From positions 16,455,030-16,519,029 of the forward strand of contig JAJEKV010000024.1 in NCBI GenBank assembly GCA_021234155.1: a DNA stretch of 64,000 nucleotides, given 5' to 3'. The notes under the pieces are model-generated. The model did no database searches, was not told the DNA's origin, and was given only the letters and a program-made list of their open reading frames with translations. Below are positions 23,501-33,195 of the stretch, one piece after another. The stretch's first letter is position 1. Each line of letters starts with the position of its first letter. The DNA comes from Isoetes taiwanensis. Its lineage: Eukaryota; Streptophyta; Lycopodiopsida; Isoetales; Isoetaceae. The translations under genes and the position numbers were made by a program.

Positions 23501-24252
23501 TTCATCTCGGTGCTCTGTGCCCTTCAGTAAAGTTTGTCCCGGTGATCTAGGTAAGCCTATAAGTTGCCTCATATTGATTTTATTTGGGTTTAGTTGATCT
23601 CTGGAGACTTGTCATGATGGCCTATCAGGAGTTTGGGATAATTGGCGATTGTTTGGCAATCTTCTTTTGTTCACGGATTTGTATAGTACTCATTCTAGAT
23701 CTGTTCGCTCCCGTGCCATTGCATGCCTTAATCCCTTTTTGCCCCTATTTCTTCCCTCTTTGATTCTTGTAGTGGTCCACATTATTCTGTAGTCTGGTAT
23801 TTTATTGTCTCTTCTTTGAAGTCGCCGTCCCTGATGTCCTTGGTTACTCTCCTCCTTGCCCATCCTTAGCCACTCTTCTCCGTGCTTTTCCGTTGGTCCA
23901 GCATAGTATTTTTTGGATGCCCGGTCATAGGTTTTGGTTGCCACTTTGCTATTAGCGTACTTTCCGATATGTTGAGATAGGGAAGATGTGATGAGCTAAG
24001 TGAACACAGCTTGATGCGGCTTTTTGGCTGGACTATTGTGCCCTCTTGCTCTCATGCTTGTCAGTATATCCAGCAGCATTTTGTCATCTTTTCCTTTAGA
24101 AACCCTGTGAATTTCGCATATCCATGGCCGAACAATATTACAGTCTCTCTTGCAGGGGTTATTTGTATCGCTTGATCAGCATTTCTAATGTCTCTCTTCC
24201 TTTGAGTTTGTGCTAGTCTAGTTGTGGTAATCTATTTCTATAGTCCAAGCTT
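20592..24252. other. 3.7 kb without recognisable genes
   Basis: AT-rich at the left, then T/G-rich from about 22000 on the plus strand. Short frames are present but none has a known domain. Segments around 21000-21320 and 22020-22320, with a TATA-like TATTTATAG near 22060, have the look of LTR or promoter DNA, but I found no paired ends, primer site or target duplication. Treated as unassigned. Confidence 0.4.
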
Positions 24253-24416
24253 CACATCACCGTGCAGTAATGCTTTTCTGGCAGGTTTTGACTTCATCAC
24301 AATTGTTCACATCACCGTGCAGTATTGCTTTTCTGGTAGGATTTGATTTCATCACAATTGTTCACATCACCGTGCAGTAATGCTTTCTGGCAGGGTTTGA
24401 CTTCATCACAATTCTT
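24253..24416 (+). repeat. 55-bp tandem repeat, three copies
   Basis: Units at 24253-24307, 24308-24362 and 24363-24416. Each starts CACATCACCGTGCAGTA and ends TTCATCACAATT. Copies differ by a few substitutions and a one-base deletion in the third. Confidence 0.95.
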
Positions 24417-25457
24417 ATAGTTTATGTTACTGGACAGTTTTAAATTCTGCATACGCACAGTACTTGCTATGAGACTTTGATAGGTTTGGATTCCTGCTAA
24501 ATGATGGTCTCTTTCCCATCTGTCTGAATCTGATAAGGCCTTTCAGTTTGTGTTGCCCGTTACCATTGTGTTATTTGCATCCCAGCTTGTTTTGAGCTTC
24601 AGAGCATTGTGCAAAGCATTTTAGCCAGTAGAGATGGAGCTGTTATCTTGTTTTTCTTGCGTAGCTGCCTTCGTATTGTCTCATGATTCAACACCATGGC
24701 CTTAGATGGATATGTATGATGCTGGATTCTCCACCGTGGTGTTGGAGCTTTGAGCTGAGCCCTGTAAACTGCAAGAGATGTAGTACACTGCAGAACCGTG
24801 CGCATAAACTAATAAGTCCATGGCAGTTTGTAATGTGTTATAAACTGACATTTTGTGCGCATGAACAGATGGATTCTTGCATGTGACTTTGATTTTATAA
24901 TGTGTGCTTACCTTCTCGTCTTTGTTTATGATGGCTAGATAGATAACGTATGGATACATGTATGTGACTTTGAGTTTATAATGTGTGCTTACCTTCTTGT
25001 CTTTGTTGATGCTGGCCATATAGATAACTCTTCAAATGGTTGAACAAGTTGATGCCACAACACTTTGATTTTGTTGGACATCCTTGTCTAAGTCTGTTTT
25101 ATCTTGTAATGCATTAGATTTTGCTTCTTTGTCACCTAGTAACTTTGACCGGTAGTAGTTTCTTTGCTTCTTACTTTTGATTGTCCAGATGTCATTAACT
25201 TTTAACCATCATTCAATTAAATTGGGATTATGTCTTAATTTTGGGATAAATTTTATATTGCACTTTTTTAGTAACTTTGTTAAATTCACTTTTTTAGTAA
25301 CTTTGTTGCCCTTAGACTAGAATAGACGTTAACATATTAATCACACACCTTAATATAAATTCACACCTTAACTTCAAATTACAAAATCATATATCATGAA
25401 ACTCAAGTAGTACACAACTTTTTATTAATTGTAGAAAAGATACATAGTAACTGTTTT
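24417..25457. other. Non-coding DNA with an 82-bp direct repeat
   Basis: No coding recognised. GTGACTTTGA and TAATGTGTGCTTACCTTCT recur with an 82-bp period at 24882 and 24964. AT-rich to the right. Confidence 0.5.
24882..25029 (+). repeat. 82-bp direct repeat, about 1.8 copies
   Basis: Copy 1 is 24882-24963; copy 2 starts at 24964 and stops near 25029. They share TTATAATGTGTGCTTACCTT and TAGATAGATAAC-like ends with a few differences. Confidence 0.85.
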
Positions 25458-28400
25458 TCATTTTTCCACCAGCATCCCCATGGATATGAGAACCTTATTC
25501 CTTACATCCTGAGGTATTGTAACTCTCGCTGTTTTACTAGGAATAGTTTTTGGAGTCCACGAGTACAATACGGTTTCAATGTCTAGCCAAAGATCAGGAT
25601 CACTAGGATTTCTCCTCCACCTCTTTGTCCAACAATCTGAATATCTTTCTTTATCGGTGACATTACTCAACCGATGTCTTTGGACACCACCATTCCACGC
25701 GCACCTTATTGAAGTTAACATCACCTTCTTCTTTGCAAATATCCGAGATAGTCCATCCCAACCACACTGGATAGGTCTCTAGATCTGCTGGTTTTACTAC
25801 TACAAATTGGTGGCACTCCACGTCGATTAGAAGGTTCATAACAATCCATGCCTAGATATTTTGGCCTATCCTTCTTAGGACCAACATAGTGTTTATCAGT
25901 TGAGGAGGAGCATATGCCTTCACAATGCTACTAATGGTACCATCATATTAAATCGGCACCAGCTAATATTTTCCACTTACTTTTAGGGAACCACCCTTCT
26001 TTCAGCTCTTAGGGATGTGTCTACCTCATCCAACAAGTTGATCACCTTCTTCCAATAATCTATCAATGCACGATTAGTCTCATCTGAATTAGTTTTCCAA
26101 TGCTTGATGTAGTCATTGATGCCATCCTTAGTCAATCCCAATTGCTTGACTTCTTGATTTGGTTTTAGAGCTTTTGGTTGACCAGGGGAGGTATCATAGG
26201 CTTGCCATTTGCATCCCCTTGCCAAATTTCTGCCCCACCTCTCCACTTCTCCTCTGAAGGTCTCATTTTCCATTGCATGATTGGAATCCCTTCTCTCACC
26301 CAAAAAGTGAATTGAAGAGGTCTAGAATGACCTTCCATGTCGAGAGCATAACCATCCACAAAACTCTTCCAATCAGGCACTTCTTCTATGATAGATCCTA
26401 TAGGAGATGGATTTGTACATCCATGAAATATTTCCAATAGCCTGGGAAAGTTGGTAACTATCTGCTGTCTCAATACATGACTATATTTTCCAAACAATGC
26501 ATCCACATCCTCATGAGTATGTCCGGGCATTAGGAACCCCAAATTGACTCTTTCAAAAATACCCACGGCCAGGTTAAGTAGGATAGGAAAGAAAACATCC
26601 ACCTGTTCTTATTTTGACCAGCACAATTATCTAGTTGCAAGAGGAGCATTCTGGGCAGATCTCGAGGTTTAGCACGAGATGTTGAAGCTCCAACATGTTC
26701 ATTAGGTCCATTCCTCCTAAACCTTGCCTTGCTAAACTTTTCAATACTATTAGGGGTTCCATTCAACAATGCACTATGTAGTGCCTGGCTAGCTGTAGGA
26801 TCCTGTAGGTGACCATTGTAACCCTTCTCATAGTTTCTTAAACACCTCATGATACTCCCAATGTGAAAATCTGGACCATCACTCCACAACTCTAAACTGA
26901 AATGGCCATAATAGGTGCGAGAGACTGCCCATGCAATATTGCCCCGATCATTGAAATCTGCAAAGGGTATGATCTTCCACATGACTTAGGAATGTACTTG
27001 AATTGTGGAAGACAAGTCTTACATTTGGTCCATTTTATCATGTATAATACATAGATAGTTATTAGGTTCCATTGCGTATAAGGTCCTCCACATCCAATAA
27101 GTTGATCTACATGATAGTTGATCCGTCATATGGTCCTTCATATGTTCCCTTATCTTTGCCCTTAGACTTGGTTGCACAGTCTTATCTAGTGTCTCCTTCA
27201 GCTTAGCACATAAATTGCACTTGGCAAAGTTGTTTGAAGTTGCTATGGTCACATGCTTGAAATGCTTATTCCATAGCCTACTAAAAGCTGGGCTTGGGAT
27301 ATAGAGGCCACTCCAAGTTCCCGAAGCAATGCATTTATTTCCTCTAATATGCTCTTAAGGGTACAATGGGATGGCAATCTCTTTTCAACAATAACTCTAC
27401 CCCTGTTCATCCTTCTTACTCTTATGTGGCATGTTTTCGCATTGAAATCCACATATCTTTCAAATATTTCCTTTGCAGCTATAGTTCTTGAGGTAGGCCT
27501 TACCGGGCCGGTGTTCCCATGCAATGCAATTTTACTACCATTTTCATGTCTCTTTTTTGCCGGTTGTTGCCAAGAAGAGGTTGGAATTCCATGTATAGCC
27601 ATCCATGCTTTTGAACATATCCACTTTCCATTCAATGGGAATCTTTTCTTCTTTGATCTTTCATCCTGAATTGCATAGCCAAATATGGTGTACATGAAAT
27701 TCCTCCTGCTATCACACTTATGTTCCTGATATGTAGCTCTTGCTACCACCATCTCCTCTATTGTGAACATTCTAATACAGGAGGCCCAACAACATTCACT
27801 TCCTCTAACCTGCATCAGGGCTTCAGGAGAACAATCATAATCTGACTTACATCTTTTGGTGGGATAATGTTTGAAAGTTGGAAGTGGCCTCTTGCTACAC
27901 ACTGTGTGAACATTATTGACAATGGTTCTACATCTATAGGAAACGTGTAGTTCCCCTCCAGTTGAATACTGTCCCTAGGCCATGCAACAATAGTTGGAAC
28001 CTCTAGTTGCTTCACACAAGCAAGGCATTCTTGTTTGCCTGAACCCTTTTCCTTCCAATTGTCATATAATTTTGAGATTGCCACACGGGTAAGAGCATGT
28101 TAGGGTCTACATGTTTTGGAAACTACCTGGAAAATACTCTGGTAAGTCAAAGATGATGATATATTTCAGTTCTTAACATCTTCTTGACATCACAAAGTAC
28201 CTTACAACATGTATGTACTACTACTCTTGAACATAACACAATTTCTTTTAGTCAATCTTGTAGTCTAGGTACTTTAAAATACAATTATGTACTTGCACAG
28301 AAGTACACAGAAAGGTACCTTTTTGGTAATTTTTTATGTAGGCCCTAACATGCTTTCACCCACACCTAACCTGTCCTCCCCTAATCTTTCATCATTCACT

Positions 28401-28654
28401 GCATTGATAGGATCTGCTAGAACAATAATCCCTTCTCCTACTGCCTCTCTGTTGCATGCATGCAATATCTTGACCTTTTTGTTTTTCCAATCGACCTGAG
28501 TATAAAGTACAATTTCCTTTCCTTTGGCATCATCCTTTTCATTTCTGGTCTTTTCCTTTCCTTTGCCATCATCTTTGTCATCTTCATTAGTTGGGGATTT
28601 TTCCTTTTCTTGATCAGCATCATTGGGGGCCTTGGGGGATTTAGCATTTTGCAT
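25458..28654 (-). pseudogene. Broken gene of a DNC..QNKN / GHTHED protein family
   Basis: A minus-strand gene split into frames. The N-terminal Lys/Glu/Asp-rich segment is at about 28366-28654. A Cys-containing part follows (27815-28082, then 27249-27900 after a frameshift), then FAKCNLCAKLKE (about 27190). LLLQLDNCAGQNKNRWM lies near 26620 and GFLMPGHTHEDVDALFG near 26480-26530, with C-terminal frames to 25458. The DNC-x-QNKN and GHTHED pair is typical of a widespread family of uncharacterised, transposase-like eukaryotic proteins that I recall as DUF7869. At least three frameshifts (near 27895, 27300, 27010) and a MITE insertion (28087-28361) have destroyed it. Whether it was a DNA-transposon gene is inferred only. 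Confidence 0.65.
28087..28361 (+). mobile_element. 275-bp MITE with 27-bp inverted ends, 4-bp target duplication
   Basis: The left end GGGTAAGAGCATGTTAGGG and the right end read in reverse, GGGTGAAAGCATGTTAGGG, match at about 24 of 27 positions, continuing into YCTACAT. The element is flanked by ACAC at 28083-28086 and 28362-28365. Cutting it out with one ACAC copy joins the host minus-strand frame without a shift across DRLGV and AISKLYDNW. No GT-AG pair fits these ends, so it is not an intron. It has no coding of its own. Confidence 0.8.
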
Positions 28655-28726
28655 GCCATTGACCTAAAATGCATAAAAACATATAGTAAGTTAGCATATC
28701 CAAATAACATCTCCCTAGCATGAGTT

Positions 28727-28930
28727 AACCTATAATAAACCTATAATAACCTTAAATGTTGTAACCTTAGAAAAAACTTTTGAGGTTATTATAGGTTAGC
28801 AATTTTTAGGTTAGAAGTTAATTATAGGTTATTATAGGTTAGAAGTTTTAAGGTAGGTTATTATAGGTTAAAAGTTAAGGTTAGAAGTACTAAGGTTAAG
28901 GTTAAAAGTTTAGGTTAAAAGTATTAAGGT
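28727..28930 (+). repeat. AGGTTAT-rich degenerate repeat with hairpin
   Basis: Dense degenerate TTATAGGTTA and AGGTTA repeats. AACCTATAATAACCT near 28742 pairs with AGGTTATTATAGGTT near 28784, giving a perfect hairpin arm. It is not a true plant telomere repeat. Confidence 0.7.
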
Positions 28931-28934
28931 TTGC

Positions 28935-29376
28935 TGATAATGGGGGCGATGGAGCTCACCTTCTCAATCAGATCATCAGACAGTTAATATATGCTGATGA
29001 TGTGGACCTCCTAGCTTACACACCAGCAGACATGCAACGACATCTCGATGCCCTGGACACATTCTGCCAAGCGACTGATATGCGCGTCAACCTGGCCAAG
29101 ACTAAGGTGGTTTTCATATCATCTTCACGTCAGCCGAGGGTCCCCTCCTTCAGTTACCAAGGCCAGAATGTGGAAGTTGCATCCACATACAAGTATTTGG
29201 GAGTGGAGTTTCCTTCTACTATGCACTGGGACACATCCATACGACTACGACTGACGGCAGGCTGGAAGGCACTATATGCAATGCAAAACAATAGTCATAG
29301 AGCAGAGTTGTATGATTGGGCCCATCAGTCACACCTGTTCAAGGTCTTAGTAGAGCCTGTCCTTTTATACTATTAA
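28935..29376 (+). pseudogene. Type 2 LINE reverse transcriptase fragment, copy b
   Basis: Plus-strand frame beginning at the RT catalytic motif: IYADDVDLLAYTPADMQRHL, then VNLAKTKVVF, YKYLGVEF and a C-terminal thumb-like region ending VLVEPVLLYY. It matches the minus-strand LINE at 47909-48127 (QEHLDALSQFCD, NQQKTKLL, FKYLGIDF). Sequence upstream of YADD is missing and the fragment ends at a stop, so it is a truncated piece. It sits directly before the unknown ORFs of element B. Confidence 0.85.
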
Positions 29377-29458
29377 AGAAAAGGGTTTAAAAAGGGTTCT
29401 TAGCGTGCATTTCAATTGTTCTCTCTGTTTTCTTGCTTCCTCCTCCCTTCTAGCGCCA

Positions 29459-30847
29459 TGGCAGCCGCTGACCTTCTCGCATGGTATCAAGACGGAGAAC
29501 ATTGGGATCCGCAAGTCCCTTTCGACCTGTTGCGGCCCTTGCTATGCCAGCGCCTAGACCTCATTACCAACATGCAGCGGCACCTAGATTATGCCGGATT
29601 TCTAGACTTCTACATGGAGGAGATGCTCCCTCTGTGTATTCCTCTTGGGGATCCTCCCCAACTGTATCTGGAGAGGGAGGTAGTCCTGGGAGATGTTAGG
29701 GGGAGACACCCATGCATATGATGTGCTGAAGGGAAAGCTCCGATGGGGCAAACACCTGCCCGTTGTGCGGCATCAGGGGCGGCAATATCTTGGGGTTGCC
29801 TTCGCCCTAGCCATCCTCATGGACCAATACGTCGAGGATGAAACTTTGCCTGTAGAGAAAGGCAAACTGCCTGAGTCTTCCGAGGAGGGGGAAGACGAAC
29901 ACATAGGCATGGGTGACTTCGCCCGTTGGAAGCAGTTGGCAGAAGAGCTGCCCCCGCGCCGTGAGCAAGCTGTAGGCTTGTCAGGGCTGGATGCCCTTCC
30001 AGTTATTTATCACCAAGGCCAAGAATATCTTCTCTTGGATGATATTATCTGGACTTATCACATGGTGGCCGGATTTAGACGCAAGCGTAAAGACCATGTG
30101 CTTTATGAACTTGCGGAGTATTGTATGGACAATTTCATCGACTTCACTTCTATTGAGCTTCCTCCGGAGGTGCAGCAGCTGCTCCAGTTCCGCCAGGAGA
30201 CTATAGAACCCGCCGAGACATTGCTACGGCTTCGGGACTTGGTGATGCAGGAGCCGCCCTCTCAGCCCTCACCAGATGCCGGGACCTCATGTCCCAAATA
30301 TCAATATGGTTGAGGTTCCCTCCGGATCTGATGACGAGGGAGAGGATTTGTACCATAATCCTACTCATTTGAAGGAGGAGCAACAGGAACTTAAGGAAGA
30401 AGAAGTCCCTATGGATTTGGATAAGGAAGTGGCCACGTCAGAAACCCCACAAGGGAAGGTATTGGGAAACCACCTTACCCGCTTCTTCTTATCGGCCTTT
30501 CGGCAGGGCCAAGTTCTTTTTATAGCCCGGGATTTAGGGCCGGAGGCTGAAGCTTCATGGTGGACCCTCCGTGCTCTCTCCACATTGGCCGGGCACAAAA
30601 AGCTCCCCTATCGTACGTTTACTTATGTACTCGTGCGACGGGATCTTGCCCTGACGGCCTTAGGCCAAGATATTGCACCCTGGATGAGCATGAAGCTCCT
30701 TACGGCAGCCCCATTGGCTGTTGCCTATCCACCAGAGGTTGCATCTATTGCGGCTGCCACAGTAGACCCCAGGGTGACTCTGCTGCGACACCGACCGCCC
30801 CCACCACCTCCTAGGTCTACAAATGAAGAGGGGGGACCTAGTTCTTA
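29459..30847 (+). CDS. Unknown pre-gag ORF 1 of element B (frameshifted)
   Basis: Starts at an ATG in CGCCATGGCAG, just after the splice-acceptor-like CCTCCTCCCTTCTAG. It would encode about 460 residues but is split by an apparent one-base slip in a G run near 29698-29703 and a frame change near 30280. The N-terminus is Leu/Asp-rich (DLLAWYQDGEHWDPQVPFD). Two similar modules follow, LPVVRHQGRQYLGVAFAL and LPVIYHQGQEYLLLDD, suggesting an internal duplication. After an acidic linker (about 30320-30440) there is a folded-looking domain and a polyproline tail. I recognise no family. Codon pattern and long frames suggest real coding. It is likely an accessory ORF of element B or a captured gene. 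Confidence 0.55.
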
Positions 30848-31074
30848 AATGATTGTACTACGCATTTTTGTATTGCGTATCATTGTAAAATTTTGGTTTG
30901 GCAAATTCTTTAGCCATTTTATAATATGATACACCCCTTTTCTCATCAATTGTGATTACTGTCTGGATGATTACAATTGAGAATTATTCTTTCCATCATG
31001 TGTTCTGCTAGTTATTGGAGTTTAGACTATAATGAAACTATGCAACCCTCTACATTCATTGCCATTGTCTTGCA

Positions 31075-31533
31075 GAAGAGACACTTCTGGAATATGAAGA
31101 GAGGATTACAGATCTGATCAGGAGGGAGGATCCAGGGCCGCCCGAACAGGACTATGGCCAAAGATATGGAGAATATCCAGAATGGGATGAAGGTTACGAG
31201 ATGGAACCCCCGCCACCAGGAGAACCCTATGATCCAGCAAAAGGGATGGAGATAGTCAATATCCTCAGGGACAGAGCTTTTGAGGACCTGAAGAAAACTC
31301 TGTGCCGCACATGGGATTATTGGAGCATGACTAGGCACGAGGCTTTCGAGGACGCTAACGACCACCTGTGGCAACTCTTCTATGCTTTAAGGAGGCTTTT
31401 CAACCTCCTCATTATTAGCCCCACGTGGGAATACCAACCAGTCATTGTCCAGGCCTGGGCACGCTACAAGCTCGTTAGGGCTGTGCGTGAGAGTGTTCGC
31501 TACTCGATACTCTATCCCTTTGCGAACCCCTAA
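31075..31533 (+). CDS. Unknown pre-gag ORF 2 of element B
   Basis: An open frame begins right after TTGTCTTGCAG (acceptor-like, ending 31074) and runs to the stop at 31533, about 152 codons; the first in-frame ATG is at 31201. It starts acidic and Pro-rich (EDPGPPEQDYGQRYG), then has an amphipathic helical-looking segment: FEDLKKTLCRTWDYW, HLWQLFYALRRLFNLL, and VQAWARYKLVRAVRES. No known domain is seen. Because the frame opens at the acceptor and not at an ATG, the protein may begin in an upstream spliced leader. It lies between ORF 1 and gag in the same direction. Confidence 0.5.
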   Translation, partial: EETLLEYEERITDLIRREDPGPPEQDYGQRYGEYPEWDEGYEMEPPPPGEPYDPAKGMEIVNILRDRAFEDLKKTLCRTWDYWSMTRHEAFEDANDHLWQLFYALRRLFNLLIISPTWEYQPVIVQAWARYKLVRAVRESVRYSILYPFANP

Positions 31534-31783
31534 GCCGGGTCTCTCCAGTTATGTCTCTTTTTGTTATTATGTGTGCGAGTGGAACTTTAAAATTTCCAGT
31601 GTATAATATTTGTTTCTGCATCAACTTGTGTGGCTATCAACTTGTTCGGTACTCAGTTTAAATAAAATGGCATGACAGTTTCTCTTACCTGTAATAAATA
31701 TTTCTTGTCACTATCGGAAATGATATCCTAATGAGATTTTATGTTACCACAATTTTGCTTACAATTTTTTATACTCGGTATAG

Positions 31784-33195
31784 ACGGCGGCCGCAATACT
31801 GCCTGGCAGACGCCTTCAAACGCCAGTAGACTAACACCCGAACAGGAACTGATGTTAATGAAAAGGCAGCTAGGCGAGTTACAGGCCTATGTATTGCATG
31901 CCAACCCACCGCAGCAAACCCAGGAAGATGGACCGGAGTTACCTCCGCTGCCGCCAAGTCCACCTGCACAACAGCCATCTCCCCCTGGAGCCAGTCCTGT
32001 ACCCGCACCGAGGAGGCCTCATGCTAAGCGTCACCGAAGTTCCTCTAAGGATAGTGCCACTTCCTCGCGCTCAACCACTTCGGTGTCTTCTGGCTCATCG
32101 GTATCAGCTGGTGACCATGCAAAGCACCGCGATAAGGAATACCGTAAGACGGTTGATACCGCCATAACTAGCATATGGAAGAATAGGAAATTGGCCCAGT
32201 TTGATGGGAAATCCAGAGGCGGACTGAATGCAGAGTCCTGGTTGGACGAAATGAAGGAGTTTGGGAAGTCCCATGGCATGACGGAAAAGGATACAGGAAA
32301 GGTTGCCACCACCAACCTTACAGGAGCTGCCCGTATTTGGTGGAAGGGTTATGCCAGGGCCAAGCATCTGGACAGGAGCAGATGCAACTTCAGGAAGTTT
32401 GCCAAGGCATTCAAGTCGCATTATGTGCCTCGTGCGCACAAATGCCAGCAAATTCAGACCTTTTATCCCGGGGGATTCACCTTTCATTAGCGTATAACCC
32501 ATGAGAGTTCAACGGAGGGGTGTTTTTGGGACTATTTGCGTACGTATACTTAGGGGTTAGGGGTGTTTTTAGGCACTGATCTGGAGCAATATCTATACAC
32601 ATAGGGGTCAAATTGCCTTTTAAAAATGTGTATACAAGGGGGGTTTTTTGCTACCCTCCGAACGCAGATGCCATATCCCCTTTATGTATAAGTGCATCCC
32701 CCGGGCCTTTTATAGGCTGGAGCAGAAGGGTATGTCGGTTCAGGCTTATACTGATGAATTTATGCGCTTGAGGCTGTATGTACCAGGTATGAATGAAAAG
32801 AGAGCCATGGAGGGCTATATTGAAGGGTTGGCCCCATCAATCAAACGCATGGTTAAAGCCACCCGAAATCGGTTGCGGAGGCTGAGGCTAAGGCATTGAG
32901 CCTCGAGGAGGACACACTGAGGAACCAGTATCCGCGTCCTGCTCCTTACTCGCAGCCCCGGCCATCCACACCGTACAAACCCCGGTCGCCAAGCCCGGGC
33001 CCCTCTCAGCAGAGTTCCTATGGCCGCCAGGAAAAGAAAGTTACCTTCACCACGCCGGATAAACAGAGCAATGTCGGTAAGGAAGTACGGAACCTCTTAC
33101 AGTCTATTCCTAAGGAAGCCCGAGAGTAGCTCCGCCGGGATAAGGCATGCTACAGGTGTATGCGGCCCGGCCACTTTATGCACAATTGTCCTTAT
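31784..33195 (+). pseudogene. gag of element B (interrupted)
   Basis: Gag opens after an acceptor-like TACTCGGTATAG. N-terminal residues include a helical ELMLMKRQLGELQAYV, then Pro-rich and Ser/Thr-rich linkers (31900-32100). The capsid core lies at about 32140-32460 (ESWLDEMKEFGKSHGM, RIWWKGYARA) and continues after the MITE at 32714 (LEQKGMSVQAYTDEFMRL). A frameshift occurs near 32870. At 33127-33129 an in-frame TAG precedes the CCHC zinc knuckle CYRC..GHFMHNC (33148-33189). With a MITE, a frameshift and a stop this copy cannot make normal Gag, but each break is single and recent-looking compared with element A. Confidence 0.88.
32467..32705 (+). mobile_element. MITE, CCCGGGGG-end family, in gag of element B
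   Basis: A 239-bp insert starting CCCGGGGGATTCAC and ending GTGCATCCCCCGGG (13 of 14 terminal positions inverted-match). The direct repeat CCTTTTAT lies at 32459-32466 and 32706-32713. It splits gag between QIQTF and the LEQKGMSV block. The interior has GGGG-TTTTTT runs shared with 44499-44735. No coding. Confidence 0.92.

Noticed and set aside
28087-28361. Intron in the DNC..QNKN gene
   Set aside because: The boundaries lack GT-AG on the gene strand, while inverted ends and the 4-bp duplication fit a MITE.
28780-28930. Telomere-like AGGTTA repeats
   Set aside because: Units are irregular and do not match TTTAGGG or TTAGGG arrays; more likely a degenerate minisatellite or hairpin.
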